DNA of 64,000 nt, taken from Trichuris trichiura (Eukaryota > Nematoda > Enoplea > Trichinellida > Trichuridae). Made by a program: the position numbers and the translations under genes. The notes under the pieces were generated by a model. The model saw only the letters and a list, made by a program, of their open reading frames with translations, ran no database searches and was not told the origin of the DNA. Positions 18,401 through 32,949 of the stretch are shown one piece after another (position 1 is the stretch's first letter; each line of letters opens with the position of its first letter). The stretch lies in NCBI GenBank assembly GCA_037903355.1, contig JBAJFE010000038.1, positions 1,736,001 through 1,800,000 on the forward strand, in the 5' to 3' direction.

Positions 18401-20387
18401 GCTTCAAGAACTTCATCAGAGTTGGAACAATCTTTAATAATTTAACTTTGCTGTCTTACGAAGAAGAATCGCTGCTTGTATTTCAAAAATTGACGAGCAC
18501 GGGTAAATGAAGCGCAGACTAGTAATTCCCGTAAATACTAGGTTGATTTGTTATTTTTCACTATTGCGTTAACCTTCCTAAACCATTTACACAATGTACA
18601 AAGGATGTTGGCTGCTTACTGCTTCCTCTGAGTAGAGTTGCGTTAAGTAATAAATCGCACGGCAGCTGAAGTAGTTCCTGCATTCTTATCAACTCTTTGT
18701 TTTGTTTAGCTGCCAACTGCCCCTCGGCTAAACGCAAAGCGTATGAGGACCGACCTGCCGAACTTTCGTGAATCAGCTGTCGTGGAGCGGCACAAGCTCT
18801 TCGGCTGCAAGCAGGTGTCATTGTTGCCGTTCAACTGAAGCAACGTCAGAGGAAGCAAGAACAACAAAGTAGGACCCCACTACCTACGCAAGGAAACGGG
18901 GCACCACATGTGACTGCATTCCTACAAATCATCAATCGCCTAAAAGGTCAATATTGCCTTTGCCTCCGTTCAGACAAAAAATATGCGCACTCTAAGTATG
19001 TGTGCCACAGATCGCTACCGCAGATCATATGCAAAATTACGCGTATGAAGTTAGTGTTCGACATGCAAACGCAATTCGATAGTACCTTTTAGTACTTTGT
19101 CGACAGGTCGTCTTTCGATCGCTGTTTGTTCACAATCGAAAGGTTATACAACTACTTGCTTTTCTTCACGTCGCGAAAGTGAAAAAACTTTATTACGGAT
19201 CGGTTCCCGTTTATGTATATAAAAGATACTCCGGAGCTTTTGGGTCATTCGAGACCCGTCATCAGCGGTCTAAAGTTGTAAATATCTACATCTATAAGAT
19301 ATTTACAACTTTAGACCGCTGATTACGGGTCTCGAATGACCCGAAACCTCCGGAGTATCTTTTATATACATAAACGGGAACTGATGCGTAATAAAGTTTT
19401 TTCATTATGAAAATATATGGCCCCGTACCAAGACACCACGTCGCGAAAGTGTTATTACTGCCATAGTAAAAGTTTTGTTGACGACTTTTATGATTTTTTG
19501 TACAGAAATATGACCGACCGCTAAATCCTGTTAAGAGCCAGGTGCGACAATCTTTCAAGCCTTATCGTTCGACTTGGGAAATCGCCCTGTCACAACGTTG
19601 AACAGGTTCAGTGGATTAGTAATGATATTAATGTTTACTAAAAGACTTCGAGCACTTTATGAGTTAATAAGATGTCCTTGTGACGCTAGATGAAAATCTA
19701 TAGCTTGCAATAGCAGCAGCATTTTATCATTGTATTGACATGCCCTTTTGTTCTGTAATGGCCGTCTGCCTTTTGTTAGCGCGTTTGGACAATCACTGCA
19801 AGGAATGCCCCGTCGGGAATGCTGATCAGGAATAAACAATGCCATAAGAAGAGTGAACGTTGGATTTTTGAACACGTTGAATCTAATGAGATAATGTGCA
19901 GCCGTGATCACATAAACTAACTTTTTCTAACGCGTAAACGGAATTTGAATTTCTACTTTTCAATAAGAAAGAATGAATGGCACTAAATTTACGGATTCGT
20001 CATCTTGGCTACACAGAGCACGTTTCATTTGATGGGGAAATGACAGAAGGAAAATAAGAGGTCGGGCCGCATTGGAAAAGCGATTTTTTGCGCGCTCTGC
20101 TAACGTGCTTACACGAGAATTGAGGAGCAAAAGTTACCTAACGGCAGGCAGATAATTTGTCATTCCTTCAAGGCGCACTTTTGGAATAACAATTTTCCGC
20201 GCAACGGCCGGCAAGTAAGTTTTCCTTCGTCCCTCCGTCCCTCTCGTTCTCTAGTTAACTTCCATTTGAGCTCATTAGAGAAGAGGCGCTAGTTTCCCTT
20301 CGGAAGTTTTCGCGAAAGTTGAAGATTAATTGATCGCAAGCGTCCAGTGAATAAACGAATCATGCATAATGTCTGTTCTCTGCTTAC
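15477..20387. other. Non-coding stretch upstream of TMC exon 1 (possible first intron)
   Basis: No exon could be assigned. A minus ORF at 15757-15497 beside the first TMC exon is basic and might be 5' coding or leader sequence, without family match. The hairpin element at 19182-19436 is the only recognisable unit. If the candidate exon at 20388 belongs to TMC, this is an intron of about 5 kb. Confidence 0.45.
19182..19436 (+). mobile_element. Hairpin element, copy B
   Basis: Inverted repeat with the family core (CTCCGGAGCTTTTGGGTC and GACCCGTCATCAGCGGT) but a stem unlike copy A (TATATAAAAGATA segment). The one-sided tail on the right contains ATATGGCCCCGTACCAAGAC. It is flanked by a perfect 15-bp duplication, CACGTCGCGAAAGTG, at 19167-19181 and 19437-19451, the cleanest target duplication of the family. 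Confidence 0.85.
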
Positions 20388-20524
20388 GGAGGTTGTTCGT
20401 CCACTTGGCTCTTCGTTTTCGCAGAGCCCCTTCGCAGGAGAAATAGAAGATCAAAAAGGCTTTCACGCCTACTAACGGCGCTGCTGGAGGAGCTCCTCGA
20501 AGACACCTTGCGTTCAGGAAACAT
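20388..20524 (-). CDS. Candidate 5' coding exon, possibly the TMC N-terminus
   Basis: A minus-strand ATG at 20524 opens a 45-codon frame rich in Ser and Arg (SRRESLFDLLFLLRRGS near its end) that stops at a strong donor, GTAAGC. The exon ends in phase 2, exactly what the TMC exon at 15352-15149 needs, so it could replace the called first exon (15476-15430). The LFDLLF segment loosely recalls an LYDILY segment I remember near the start of nematode TMC-1. The frame stays open upstream to about 20683 without another ATG. It may instead belong to an unrelated gene, or be chance. Confidence 0.35.
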
Positions 20525-23500
20525 GTTGCCAAGTTTCTTCCTGCGGTACGTCGAATCTTTCGTATATCCGTACTGGCTGACCTGTATTTGCTGCCGCAGT
20601 TCGACTGCCGAATTCCGGCGGAGGTGATCAAAGAAATGGCAGTTTAGAGGTGCCCAGTTGAAGGCTTCAAATTCTTCTTGCAAACTCTTTTGCTATTTCA
20701 GGCGATCGCTGCGAGCTCAGCTGTTTAGTGTATGATGTGACTTCCCGCAGCTCTAAGGTCAGACAAGGTACTGCTGTATAGAGATTGTTCCATCAGCGCT
20801 GGTAAATTTTTTCTCTCTAATCGATCGAAATAAACTATAAGGAAAAGGAGAGAGATGCAGTCACCGAGGCTGACACCAGAGTACTCATTGTGAGAGAGCA
20901 TAGCAAAGTTCACATACGCACGTGCGCCATATCTCTCTTTGCAGCGCTGATGATGCGCCGTTGTTCAGAGCGCCGTGATCAGTATGCTTGACGGCTTCTG
21001 GAAACCACTCCTAAGCAGTGCAGGAGGGCCAGCAGCCCAAATGTTCGCTTTCCGTTGAAATGAGTTTGACAAATGCGACGTGTGGTTAGAGGTGACAGCT
21101 TACCCCTGTCAACGAGATTTCCCAATCATCCAGCTCATGGTAGTTGCGCACTATTGGCGTCATTATTTCACTGCAATCATTCACATCTATTATTAATTAC
21201 ATTTCAATGTGATCAAATCGTGAAAATTACTTGTCATTCTGTTCTGTTTCTTTAAGCTTAATTTTTTTGCGCTTAGTACTTCGAAGAATTTTATAGGATC
21301 CAACAGCCTACCAACATGCCTCTTTTCACACATGACACTTTCATCTGAAGTTTAGTCCCAGCTTGCGTAACTTGCATTTACAAATTTTGAGAAAGTTCAC
21401 CATATTAACTAGCTATACTTCATAGAACATAAAAATGGATTACAAATCCCGAAAAAGGTAGCAAATATGTACGCATATTTATTGCATTTTCTGAAGAAAG
21501 AAGGCTTGGCAAAAGGAATACGGCAGTTGAGATTAGACATTGAGTCTTCGAAAATTTTGTTACCTAATTGTTTTAAATAAATGCTGAAATATTCCTTTCG
21601 CATCTTTTTATGACTAAATTAAACGAGCGATCTGCCGTTATCCTTTCTCTGATACTTGCACTTAAGAAATAGCTTGTTATATGTTTCATTTCTCTACGTG
21701 TTATGCGACTTTGGGCCTCAGAAGTTGCGGTGCCTGGAAAAATGCGCGTCTTCGACAAAGTCACATAACTCGCAGAAAAGTGAAAAGAGTTTCATCAGTG
21801 ATGAATTAGGTATAACGATGGCACATGTCACGTTTCCCTTCGGAGTCACGCAGTCCAAGCTGCAGCCATGTATGTTTTTAATTAGAACCTTAGTAAATTC
21901 GGTCATATGCTTACGAGGATTTTTAATTAAAGGCATAGTCCGTCATCAAGGCGAAAGCTCAAATATGAGTGGCTGAACAGCTTGGATAGCGGAAGGGGGA
22001 ACTGTAAATCATGGCGTCCAAAAATCTTGAGGTTCCAGCTGACGCCTGAGACGAAAACGATGATTCATGGCGCCTGAATTTAAATGATTAAGGGCTCTTT
22101 CGTCCAGTCGATCACATTGTATAGCGAAGTCAAGACTAAGTGAAACGTTGAATAGTCATAGGTTGAACGTTACAATTTTTTACTAGTATCCATCAGATTG
22201 GTTGTTGAAAATCAGACTTAACAGCAACTAGTTGGAGGAGTTCACTATCAAGCTGACGGGGCTTTTGAAATTGGAACATTTTAACGGCAGGCAATTTTGA
22301 CAGTCTGCCCAATCTCAAGCTTTTGAGCGTTTCGTCCATGGCAGATAAAAACCTTGCCCACCTTTAAGCTTAGCTGTTTCAATTCAACCTATCTTTTCGT
22401 CTAACAACAGCCTGATAAATGCATGCTCATGGTTTAACTGCTTAAGGTTCCTGAACGTGTTCTTAAGCCAAACTGTGTCAAATCAATATATCCTCGCTGG
22501 ATGGTCTTATAGCTCGCCAACGTTCTAGCTTTACGGTCAACAGCAGTTATGATTCTGTACTATGCTCCGTTGTCAAAATGCGTTCACATCCAAACGATCC
22601 CGTTGAAATATCCCGCTTCGAGCTTTTATCATGTTAGGTCATAGAAGTATTCTACAGTTTATCTAACCAACGTAAAGTCGGTTATGTGCATTTATAAAGC
22701 TGATCTTTAATCTTATCTGCGCGTAAGCCAACAGATAATATTGATGTTGCAGACTGACTGTACTCAATATTTAGCAGAAAAATCTGTTATCATTCTACTC
22801 GACATTCCCACCAGTATTTATATCCGGCCTTTCGTATTGTTTGTCCGGCACTGACTTAGGGTTCAACTTGCTCTACTATAGTTTGTTCTAACAGGTTTAG
22901 GCTTAGGCTAGGCTAGGCAGCCTATCAGGGCAAAAGATAACGGCGCAAGCTTAGCCAATAGACAATTGGGGCGTGGTAGGCATTTAACATGAAAGTTCTT
23001 TAAGGTGTACAATGCTTTCTGGATTTGTAATTTCCACATAGTTCAATGGATATGGCGAAACTTCCACGTTGCTTGTCTTCTAGGAAGAGCTGTCAGCTAT
23101 AAAAAAAGTATCAATTCAAGTGTTCCTCCTCAACTGATTGAAATGAGGCTGTCAAAAGCGTTTGTTACTTCTCGTAATGTTAATTGCTACTTTTCATCTT
23201 CAACGTTTAGAAGACGCTTCTTCTTAAAGCCCCGTCTCGAATTTTTCGCGGTATAGTCGCAAACAAGCCTACTGCTCATCCGTAATCCACCTGCTATTTC
23301 AGCAGGCATCTGCTGCATAACCGTTGACAACAGGTAACGACGATCGCCTGTTGATGAAGTCATGACAGGCATCATTCAGACTAGATTACGGATTATTTGC
23401 ATTTGTACAACAAAAAGGAAAACATTTTTTTTTAAATGTGACGTGCTCAGATTCTTTTTTGTCATACTGTAAACATATATGAAAATTAGGTTCGTCCAGT

Positions 23501-24440
23501 GTAAGTTAAAACTAGCTGCCATATGAGAATTGACGCAGCAATAGTTTCTAAGCAGCAGGTAACTGTTTTCCTACATTGCTACATTTTTGAAGCACAAGTT
23601 TTTAGTTTCTTAAACTGTTGGTTGTTTTCTCTGCCATTTTCCACCTGACAATCGCGAAAGCTTTTGAAAGGAAAATAAATGATTGTCAAGTTCAAACCCT
23701 TTTCCGCTTTCCACGTAAGTATAAGAACCCAAAAAGAACTTACTTCTTCACGCTATCACACTATTGAAACGCACATTGTAAGCGTTACTGGTTCAGCAAA
23801 TAGTTGGCAAACATGGTCTTTAAAACACTACTGTGAATAGATTAGGTGCCAGTTTCTGAAATGAAGATTTCGAACAGCGATACCTTAGTTGTCAAATGTA
23901 CGCTCTTGTTTCCAAATAGTACACTGAACTGTTATTGCAAGCGTGCGTTGCTCACGTCAAACGTTTTCAAAAACAAAGAAACCGTCATTTGAATTAGCAA
24001 AAGATTTTCTGCCTTTCCAAACAACTTAGGAAATACGGAGGCTATTTTAGAAACGGAACCAGCAAGCAAATAAACAATGTGAATAAAATACACTCATCAA
24101 AAATTCAACGCCATCGCATTTCGAACACTACGAATATGCCTTGATTTTAGACAAAGTACAATTCCAGACAAGTAATTAACGTCAGGCACTTTGTCAGCAC
24201 TGCAATTGTTCTATACTCGTCATAAAGTGGAAACCTTCCTATATTCGCTCAGTCGACTGAACATTCAAAAACTTCTACCTTCATTATTTTTACCTCGCAT
24301 AGCACTACCGCACACTAACAAGTTTACGCTGTATCCAAACTTCTTATTCACTAATTAACCACCAGCCAGAGTTAAACAACTTTAAACATGTCACTGAATG
24401 TTTTGATAAGAGATAAACAACTATGAACCAACCGGAACAT
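20525..24440. other. Intergenic, nothing recognised
   Basis: Nearly 4 kb, AT-rich, with only short ORFs lacking family resemblance or splice support. No hairpin-element copy or other repeat was recognised here. Confidence 0.45.
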
Positions 24441-24446
24441 TTTATT
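24441..24446 (-). terminator. Poly(A) signal for HSP90
   Basis: AATAAA on the minus strand about 80 bp past the HSP90 stop at 24525. Confidence 0.55.
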
Positions 24447-24524
24447 CACTCAATAAATATTGATGCTTGCAAACAGTAAAACGACGCTGATTCATAACAC
24501 GCGTAAAACAGGAAACGCTGCGCT

Positions 24525-27150
<2,626 letters not shown>

Positions 27151-27220
27151 TCAACCGCCTCGCACACTAAACGATCGAAAGAATGAAAAGTACAGGCTTG
27201 AGGAGCATTAAATATGGCTA

Positions 27221-27237
27221 GGAAATTTCTGGAATTT
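27221..27237 (-). promoter_or_regulatory. Proximal heat-shock element
   Basis: GGAAATTTCTGGAATTTCT reads as GAA-2-TTC-2-GAA followed by an imperfect fourth unit, the alternating inverted pentamers bound by HSF. It lies about 85-100 bp upstream of the HSP90 start codon, close to a TATA-like TATTTAAT on the minus strand. Confidence 0.6.
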
Positions 27238-27405
27238 CTAAAGATAATTAAGTACATTTAACGATAAAAGAAAGCCAACCGTTAAGAAATTGCACAGTTA
27301 GAATTATAACAATAAGAAGGCTACGAAAGTTTGTTTAGTTTCTGAACGTCTGCAGTTCACGCTGAGAATTTAAGAAAATTATAAGGAACATACAGTACGC
27401 GATCT

Positions 27406-27428
27406 TTCACGAAATTTCGAGAATTTTC
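27406..27428 (-). promoter_or_regulatory. Perfect five-unit heat-shock element
   Basis: Five contiguous pentamers alternate without a mismatch: TTC (27406), GAA (27411), TTC (27416), GAA (27421), TTC (27426), each separated by two bases. This is the high-affinity HSF trimer site. It lies about 270-290 bp upstream of the HSP90 ATG and about 740 bp upstream of the VPS36 ATG. Confidence 0.75.
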
Positions 27429-28165
27429 TTGCTAACTGTTGTCAGGTACATGACTCAGAAATATCAACTTTAAGAAAGATCACCCTATTCCCCGCGGCCA
27501 CTACGAAAGGAGTACATTTTTGTAGCGGTTTTCTTGTTTTCTTTTACAATTATTTTTATTACGTTTTACAAGATAATAAAATTTGCGAAAATATGCATGC
27601 CACACTGTGTTTGATATTTGTAATCGACCTATTGCCAACCACTGAACTAAATTTTTCAAGTGAATTATTTTAGACGTCAACTAGTTATGGCGCGCAGTTA
27701 AACTTTGTTTCAGAGCGTCAGAATTTTGAATCTGACATTAGGCAAAGCAGAAAACCTGATTTCTTTTTTCTCTGCGGTATGAGAATCGGTAACACATGCC
27801 GCCGCAAATTCCACGGTCGATTTGATTAACTTCATTGGTTAAAAAACCGTTTATCTCGACTTTACTTCGTGTTGAAATGTACAGATTGCTTTAATGAAAT
27901 AAAGGTAACGTTTTCTTTTCACACTTCTACCGTGTTCCTGACCTGTTGTTACTTTGCTGTTTCCGTAAATGTGGGTGTAATTTCGAATAGTTTTGTCTAC
28001 TACTGGCGAAGGAAAGTTGCCTGGACGCTTCTAACATGAGTACGTTTTGTGAAAAGTGTCAGTGTGCAATCCAGTAACAAGAAACGTGATACTTTGCAGT
28101 TTCGAAACTTCAAAATTGAGCAGTTTTCTGAAGTCATACTTTTGGTGTCGCAAAGTGCATATACA

Positions 28166-28912
28166 ATGAGAAGAGCGGGAATTGTAGACATTGAACGCCA
28201 GCTGGAGAATAAACGAGAGAGAAATGCTGGTCAGATCAGTCGCGCATTTCAAGATCTTTCACCGCTGATGTCGATGGCTAAAGATATGGTAAATTTGGCC
28301 AAAAAGATTAGCGCGGAAATACGCGACAAAATGGGTGCTATCAGTCCCGACGAGACTATCCAACTGAAATCTCATCTGCTTTGCCTTGGTATAGACGATC
28401 CTGTTACTCGTGCTCATACTTCCGGCGATTCTGCTTCCTATGTGACCCTTCTGGCTCGAGAATGTGCCAACGTATTACATACTCCGATAGAGAATGCCGG
28501 TGGTTTGATGACTATTTACAATGCTTATGTATGCATTAATCGTGCTCGTGGATTCGACTTGATTTCTCCCAACGATTTTCATGAAGCATGTTCGCTTATG
28601 GAACAGTTGCAGCTGCCTGTACGAATGGTCCAGTTTCGTAGTGGGGTTTTGGTGCTTGTTACTGACCAGTTCAACTCTGAAAAGCAAGACAACGCTATCT
28701 TGGATACTATTGCAACGCAGGGATGTGCTAATGCTGAACAACTATCGTCGCTCATGCAAATACCAGTTTTACTGATCATGGAACGTCTGTTAGTCGCAGA
28801 AGACCGTGGATTACTGTGCCGCGACGAAACTGTAGAAGGTCTGTACTTCTACCCAAACAAATTTTTTTCTGACGGCATAAGCAATTGGACTTCGTTGAAT
28901 CAAAGTTGTTGA
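28166..28912 (+). CDS. vps-36: VPS36-like ESCRT-II subunit, EAP30/winged-helix part only
   Basis: ESCRT-II subunit for sorting ubiquitinated cargo into multivesicular bodies. The 248-aa frame from the ATG at 28166 matches the C-terminal two-thirds of VPS36: GIVDIERQLENKRE, AFQDLSPLMSMAKDMVNLAK, SPDETIQLKSHLLCLGIDDP, NRARGFDLISPNDF, ERLLVAEDRGLLCRD and VEGLYFYPN at the end. These form the tandem winged-helix EAP30 domain. The N-terminal GLUE domain (ubiquitin and PI3P binding, about 130 residues) is not visible. The frame is open back to about 28040, and a possible acceptor lies before 28104 (TTTGCAG), so an unseen upstream exon is possible. It is divergent from HSP90 and convergent with the sirtuin, 161 bp away. 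Confidence 0.9.
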   Translation: MRRAGIVDIERQLENKRERNAGQISRAFQDLSPLMSMAKDMVNLAKKISAEIRDKMGAISPDETIQLKSHLLCLGIDDPVTRAHTSGDSASYVTLLARECANVLHTPIENAGGLMTIYNAYVCINRARGFDLISPNDFHEACSLMEQLQLPVRMVQFRSGVLVLVTDQFNSEKQDNAILDTIATQGCANAEQLSSLMQIPVLLIMERLLVAEDRGLLCRDETVEGLYFYPNKFFSDGISNWTSLNQSC

Positions 28913-29073
28913 AAAGACTGTGTTGATGTGACGTTATTTTATTCAACGTGAGAAAGAGTATACACGTTACATCGGCGAAACGAACATGTAAGTCCAACCT
29001 GCAATTTTACAACCCTGATGATTTTCCGAACATTCTTCTACCCTTAACCGCAAGAACAACAATGTAGAGTAAA

Positions 29074-29982
29074 TCATAAACTTGATAGAACCATGCCACA
29101 GTTTGCTTCAACCTTCAATGAGGCGAGTGGGTCTGCCCTGGTTTTTCCAACGTTCACAATGAATATCGGTTTTCCTAGCTCGTACATTCTGTGAACCAAA
29201 CGATAGCCTGAAAGCACCTGTAAGGATGTTCCAAGAACAAGCAACCCGTCAGCCTCTTCGACACGCTCGGCGACGAACTCAACCCGTTCTGGAGGAACGC
29301 ATTCGCCAAAAAACACTATGTCCGGTTTTACAATTGCGCCGCATTTATCACAACGTGGTTCCCTGAAAGTTCTCTCAACTTCTGGGTATAAGTCGACGTC
29401 TCCGTCCGGCGCAATGGCCAGCGCCATAGCAGTCCAAGATGGATTCAACTTTTTCATATAAAACTGAAATTCTTCGCGGTACCACTGTCGCTTGCAGGAT
29501 AAGCAAATAACACGATAAGCAGTGCCGTGGAGTTCAGTGTGGCGGACACTGCCAGCTTTTCCGTGCAAATTGTCCACATTTTGAGTGACTACCCAGTGGA
29601 CCGCGTTGGCAAACTCCCACTTGCTGAGCACCTTGTGCCCTCGGTTCGGCTGGCAGCGTGAAAAATGTGGCCAAGATACGTAGCTTCTTGCCCAGTGCAA
29701 CCGTCGCACTGAAGAACTGGACAGGAACTCGGCGTACTGTACAGGAAGCAGAGATGACCAAGCCAAACGACCAGTCCCTTTGGATCGATAGTCCGGAATG
29801 CCGCTGTCGGTCGACAGGCCAGCTCCCGTTATCACAAGAAGACGTTTGATACATTGAAGTCGTTCTCCGAGTTTGTCGATCAAATTTCTGAATTGTGGAA
29901 AAATGCGCGAGAAAACCGATTTCGACTCGTACCTTTTAGAAGCATTTGCAACACTGATAACATTGGCGGAAGCCCTCTGCAT
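29074..29982 (-). CDS. SIRT4: SIRT4-type sirtuin (class II NAD-dependent deacylase)
   Basis: A 302-aa single-exon sirtuin (human SIRT4 314 aa). NAD-binding motifs: VITGAGLSTDSGIPDYRSK near the N-terminus, TQNVDNLHGKAGS, the catalytic His in ELHG, KPDIVFFGE, GTSLQVLSGYR, and FIVNVGKTRAD near the C-terminus. The zinc ribbon has four cysteines (CLSC and CDKC). The LNPSW....APDGDV stretch between the cysteine pairs and WARSYVSWPHFS are typical of SIRT4. SIRT4 proteins are mitochondrial. The first ATG is at 29982; the frame is open 20 codons further without an ATG. The first 40 residues are basic and hydroxylated (MQRASANVISV), compatible with import. It is tail-to-tail with VPS36. Confidence 0.93.
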   Translation of the reverse strand: MQRASANVISVANASKRYESKSVFSRIFPQFRNLIDKLGERLQCIKRLLVITGAGLSTDSGIPDYRSKGTGRLAWSSLLPVQYAEFLSSSSVRRLHWARSYVSWPHFSRCQPNRGHKVLSKWEFANAVHWVVTQNVDNLHGKAGSVRHTELHGTAYRVICLSCKRQWYREEFQFYMKKLNPSWTAMALAIAPDGDVDLYPEVERTFREPRCDKCGAIVKPDIVFFGECVPPERVEFVAERVEEADGLLVLGTSLQVLSGYRLVHRMYELGKPIFIVNVGKTRADPLASLKVEANCGMVLSSL

Positions 29983-32949
29983 TGTTAACACACATTGAAA
30001 GACGAGTACACATTCCGTTCGCCTTTGCAACAATGTTTGCAAAGTGGCTCTACAAATGACTATGTTTCAAACGATCCCCAGGTTCATTAACCGTAAACAA
30101 AGGATAAAGCTATCTTTGTAGCCATACTCTTACTATAACAACTCGACTAACTGTTGCTAACAGGGTCACCCATTTTTAAAGATGGACTAATACACCTCGT
30201 TTGGTCTTTCCGCGGCTTTCTCCTGTTATGTGTAAGTGTATACTGTCATCCATGGTATCTCTACGAATTTGCTTGTCTATTCGTCGGTGTGATACCTTCT
30301 TCGGTGTTTTACAGGTGCACTTACACAGAACGGGAGAAAGCCACGAAAAGACCAAATGAAAACCTGTAACTGGAGCTAACTTAATCTGATCGAATTGTAC
30401 CGAGACAGGCTTAACTTCGAAGTGCCGACCTCGGTTTGTCGTCCTAAAAGTTGTGCTACGCACGTTGTAGTAACCGGTATGCTAATCACAACAAGAGTGT
30501 GCACTAGATCTGAACGATTGCAACTTGAAATCCATTGAACTACGACAAGTGAACTGCTTACACACATGGACGCAAACCCCTGGAACACAAGTTCTCGAAA
30601 AGCGCTACTACTAAGCAAAAGATGTTTTCTCTAATGCGATGTGCATGTGTAATTGTCATACTATATAAAAAGTACAGTAGGACTTCCGTATTTGCGGTTT
30701 CTCTTAAGTCGTTCCCGCATTTTAATGTTACGCAATTCCCTGCTTGCTTAAAAAGTGAAAGCGGTTCTTGGCGTTTCTGCATGATCAAATTCATGAACTA
30801 TTCATTAAAAATAATCTTATTTATTTAGTTATTATGAGTTTCCAAAGCTTTTTTATGACAAGGACTACTTTCCTCTGTGGTCTGAAAATTGTCTGCAATC
30901 CTCGCCTGTTCTCACAATCAATCATGACGGCTCCTCTGTTCGGGCGTTCCCTAAGCCTGAGCGTAAACATAAAGTTCATATTTCAGCATAACCTTAGGCA
31001 GAGCGAAGAACGAAGTGGGCAACAACAAAAAATCGTCGTACACACCACCGCGTTTCTAGAAGTTTGCTAGCTATTTTTTGTCTTTTACTAAGCCTAAAGC
31101 TGGACATAAGAAGACATTGGAACCATTCTTCGGCATATGCTTAGCTAAGGGCGTTACAGGATGGCCAGCGTTTTTCAGAGAACCTACATTACATGAACTA
31201 CGGTAGCAGCCACGTGGGGCCGTGGGAAACAAAATCTGGCTTCGCAACGGCGAAACTGATGAAAGCAGTCATTTTAAAATCATGCAAGAAGTTGATTGCT
31301 GAAAACAAGAGCGTAGGTAACTGCGCTCTTGAAGGCGCAAAGTTCGACGGATGAAAACATCCCGTAACGTACCTAATGTAGTGTATTTGAAGATACCACT
31401 GCCTTAGTTCCTGGTATGCACATTTTCCACACCACATCTATTTGAGTTTCTACGCGCGCATGAGTGCACCCAGCGGTCAAGACCGCGCCGTTAATCTTCT
31501 TTCATGCCTGAGATCTGTTAATCGTGTGAACCTGACCCACTCGCCTGTTTTCAGAGGTATTTATGAGAAGTGTTCATCTTGTCTGAGCAATGTCTGTCTA
31601 GTTTTTTCCCAATATCTACATTCTACGTGGTATCGTATACTCAATAAACAGTTATTAAAATGTCTCAGTGTGTTTGCAGCAATTAAAGCTAAGACACAAC
31701 ACCTAACGCTCTCTTTCTTCCTGTATTCAACAAAATCGGTAGTCCTGAACAAATTACGGAATAGAAAGACCTTTTAAATATATCCGACAGCACAATATGC
31801 CGCAAGTTACCTGAGTTCAGCAGCTTGATTTTGGACAGTGGTTAGAAGCATCGAGCGTACTAAGTTTGGCTGTTTGTTGACTCACTAAAGTCCATGTTTC
31901 TGCATTTTTTGTAAGACAGACAACATGCTTGATCTGCGGAGTACTTTGGCATATGAAAGGTTCAATATTACTTTGCTAAAATAATGTGCACGCTAAGAAA
32001 GGTACAGATTCCGCTAGGCATTTGATAAAACTTATGATTTTCCTAGGTAACATGAATGAGCTTTGGGAAACGCTTACTGGTTCAGGTTTTTTGCATGACT
32101 TTGGCCACGATTTTGCAAGCTATTCTTAAGATGTATGTTTTGTTTCCAGCTTCAAGCGCGTATACCGCTCGAGTATTTGCCTCAGCACCTGGTACGTGCA
32201 CTTTAACGAGCTGTTCGCTTAGCATGTTCTGAGGCTTATAAAATGCAGACTCACAAAGAAATACCTAACTGAAGTCCCCTATGATACAATAATTATTCCT
32301 TCTTCGTTTTTTCTTTTGCTGTCAGCTCTATATATAAGAAAATATTTTTTCGTTTGTGTAAAGTTTTTTAGAATAACAGCTGCCCTTGCATCATTGCTTT
32401 ATATACCCATTCACAGGTTGTTCAGACTTTTGCATCTCATAGTTCTTTATTGGATAGATGGTTCAGTCTGTATGGTTTTCCAACCTTTTTCGCTTATTTA
32501 AACGTTAGGAAACAGAATAATTTAACTCATTTTTAATAGGACCACTTTTTTCCTACTCTATTATCATATTATAGTGTTATCAGGCAACCTTCTTAATAAT
32601 GGCTCATCCATCCGTTGGTAGAGCAGTTGTTTTAGTTTAATTGCTGATAACAGCACAACGAAAAACGGGAAAAGCCGTAGAAGACCTTACAACCATGAAC
32701 CTTTATTTTTTAAAAATCATCCTGCGCAAGTGGGAACATGGTACGACATGACCAGGTAAAGGTCCCTGCGTTTATCTGCTTACATTAAAAGCCAAATTGT
32801 ACGGCAGTCGTCGATAGGCCAAAAAGTTAGGCTCCTTACTTACTGGGTTGGGTTGAGTTAGTTGGGTTTTTAAAGCACTAGGTAATTTTCACCTTCTCCT
32901 ATTAAAGGGTTTCGATACTCGTTGATACTGTACAATAAATTTGTCATTG
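29983..32949. other. Intergenic, nothing recognised
   Basis: Nearly 3 kb with only short unsupported ORFs. Near 30674, TACAGTAGGACTTCCGTATT resembles the start of a pogo-type inverted terminal repeat, but no partner end was found. Confidence 0.45.

Noticed and set aside
18561..18821. 86-codon minus ORF (Ala/Leu/Arg-rich)
   Set aside because: No splice sites in phase with TMC exons and no family match.
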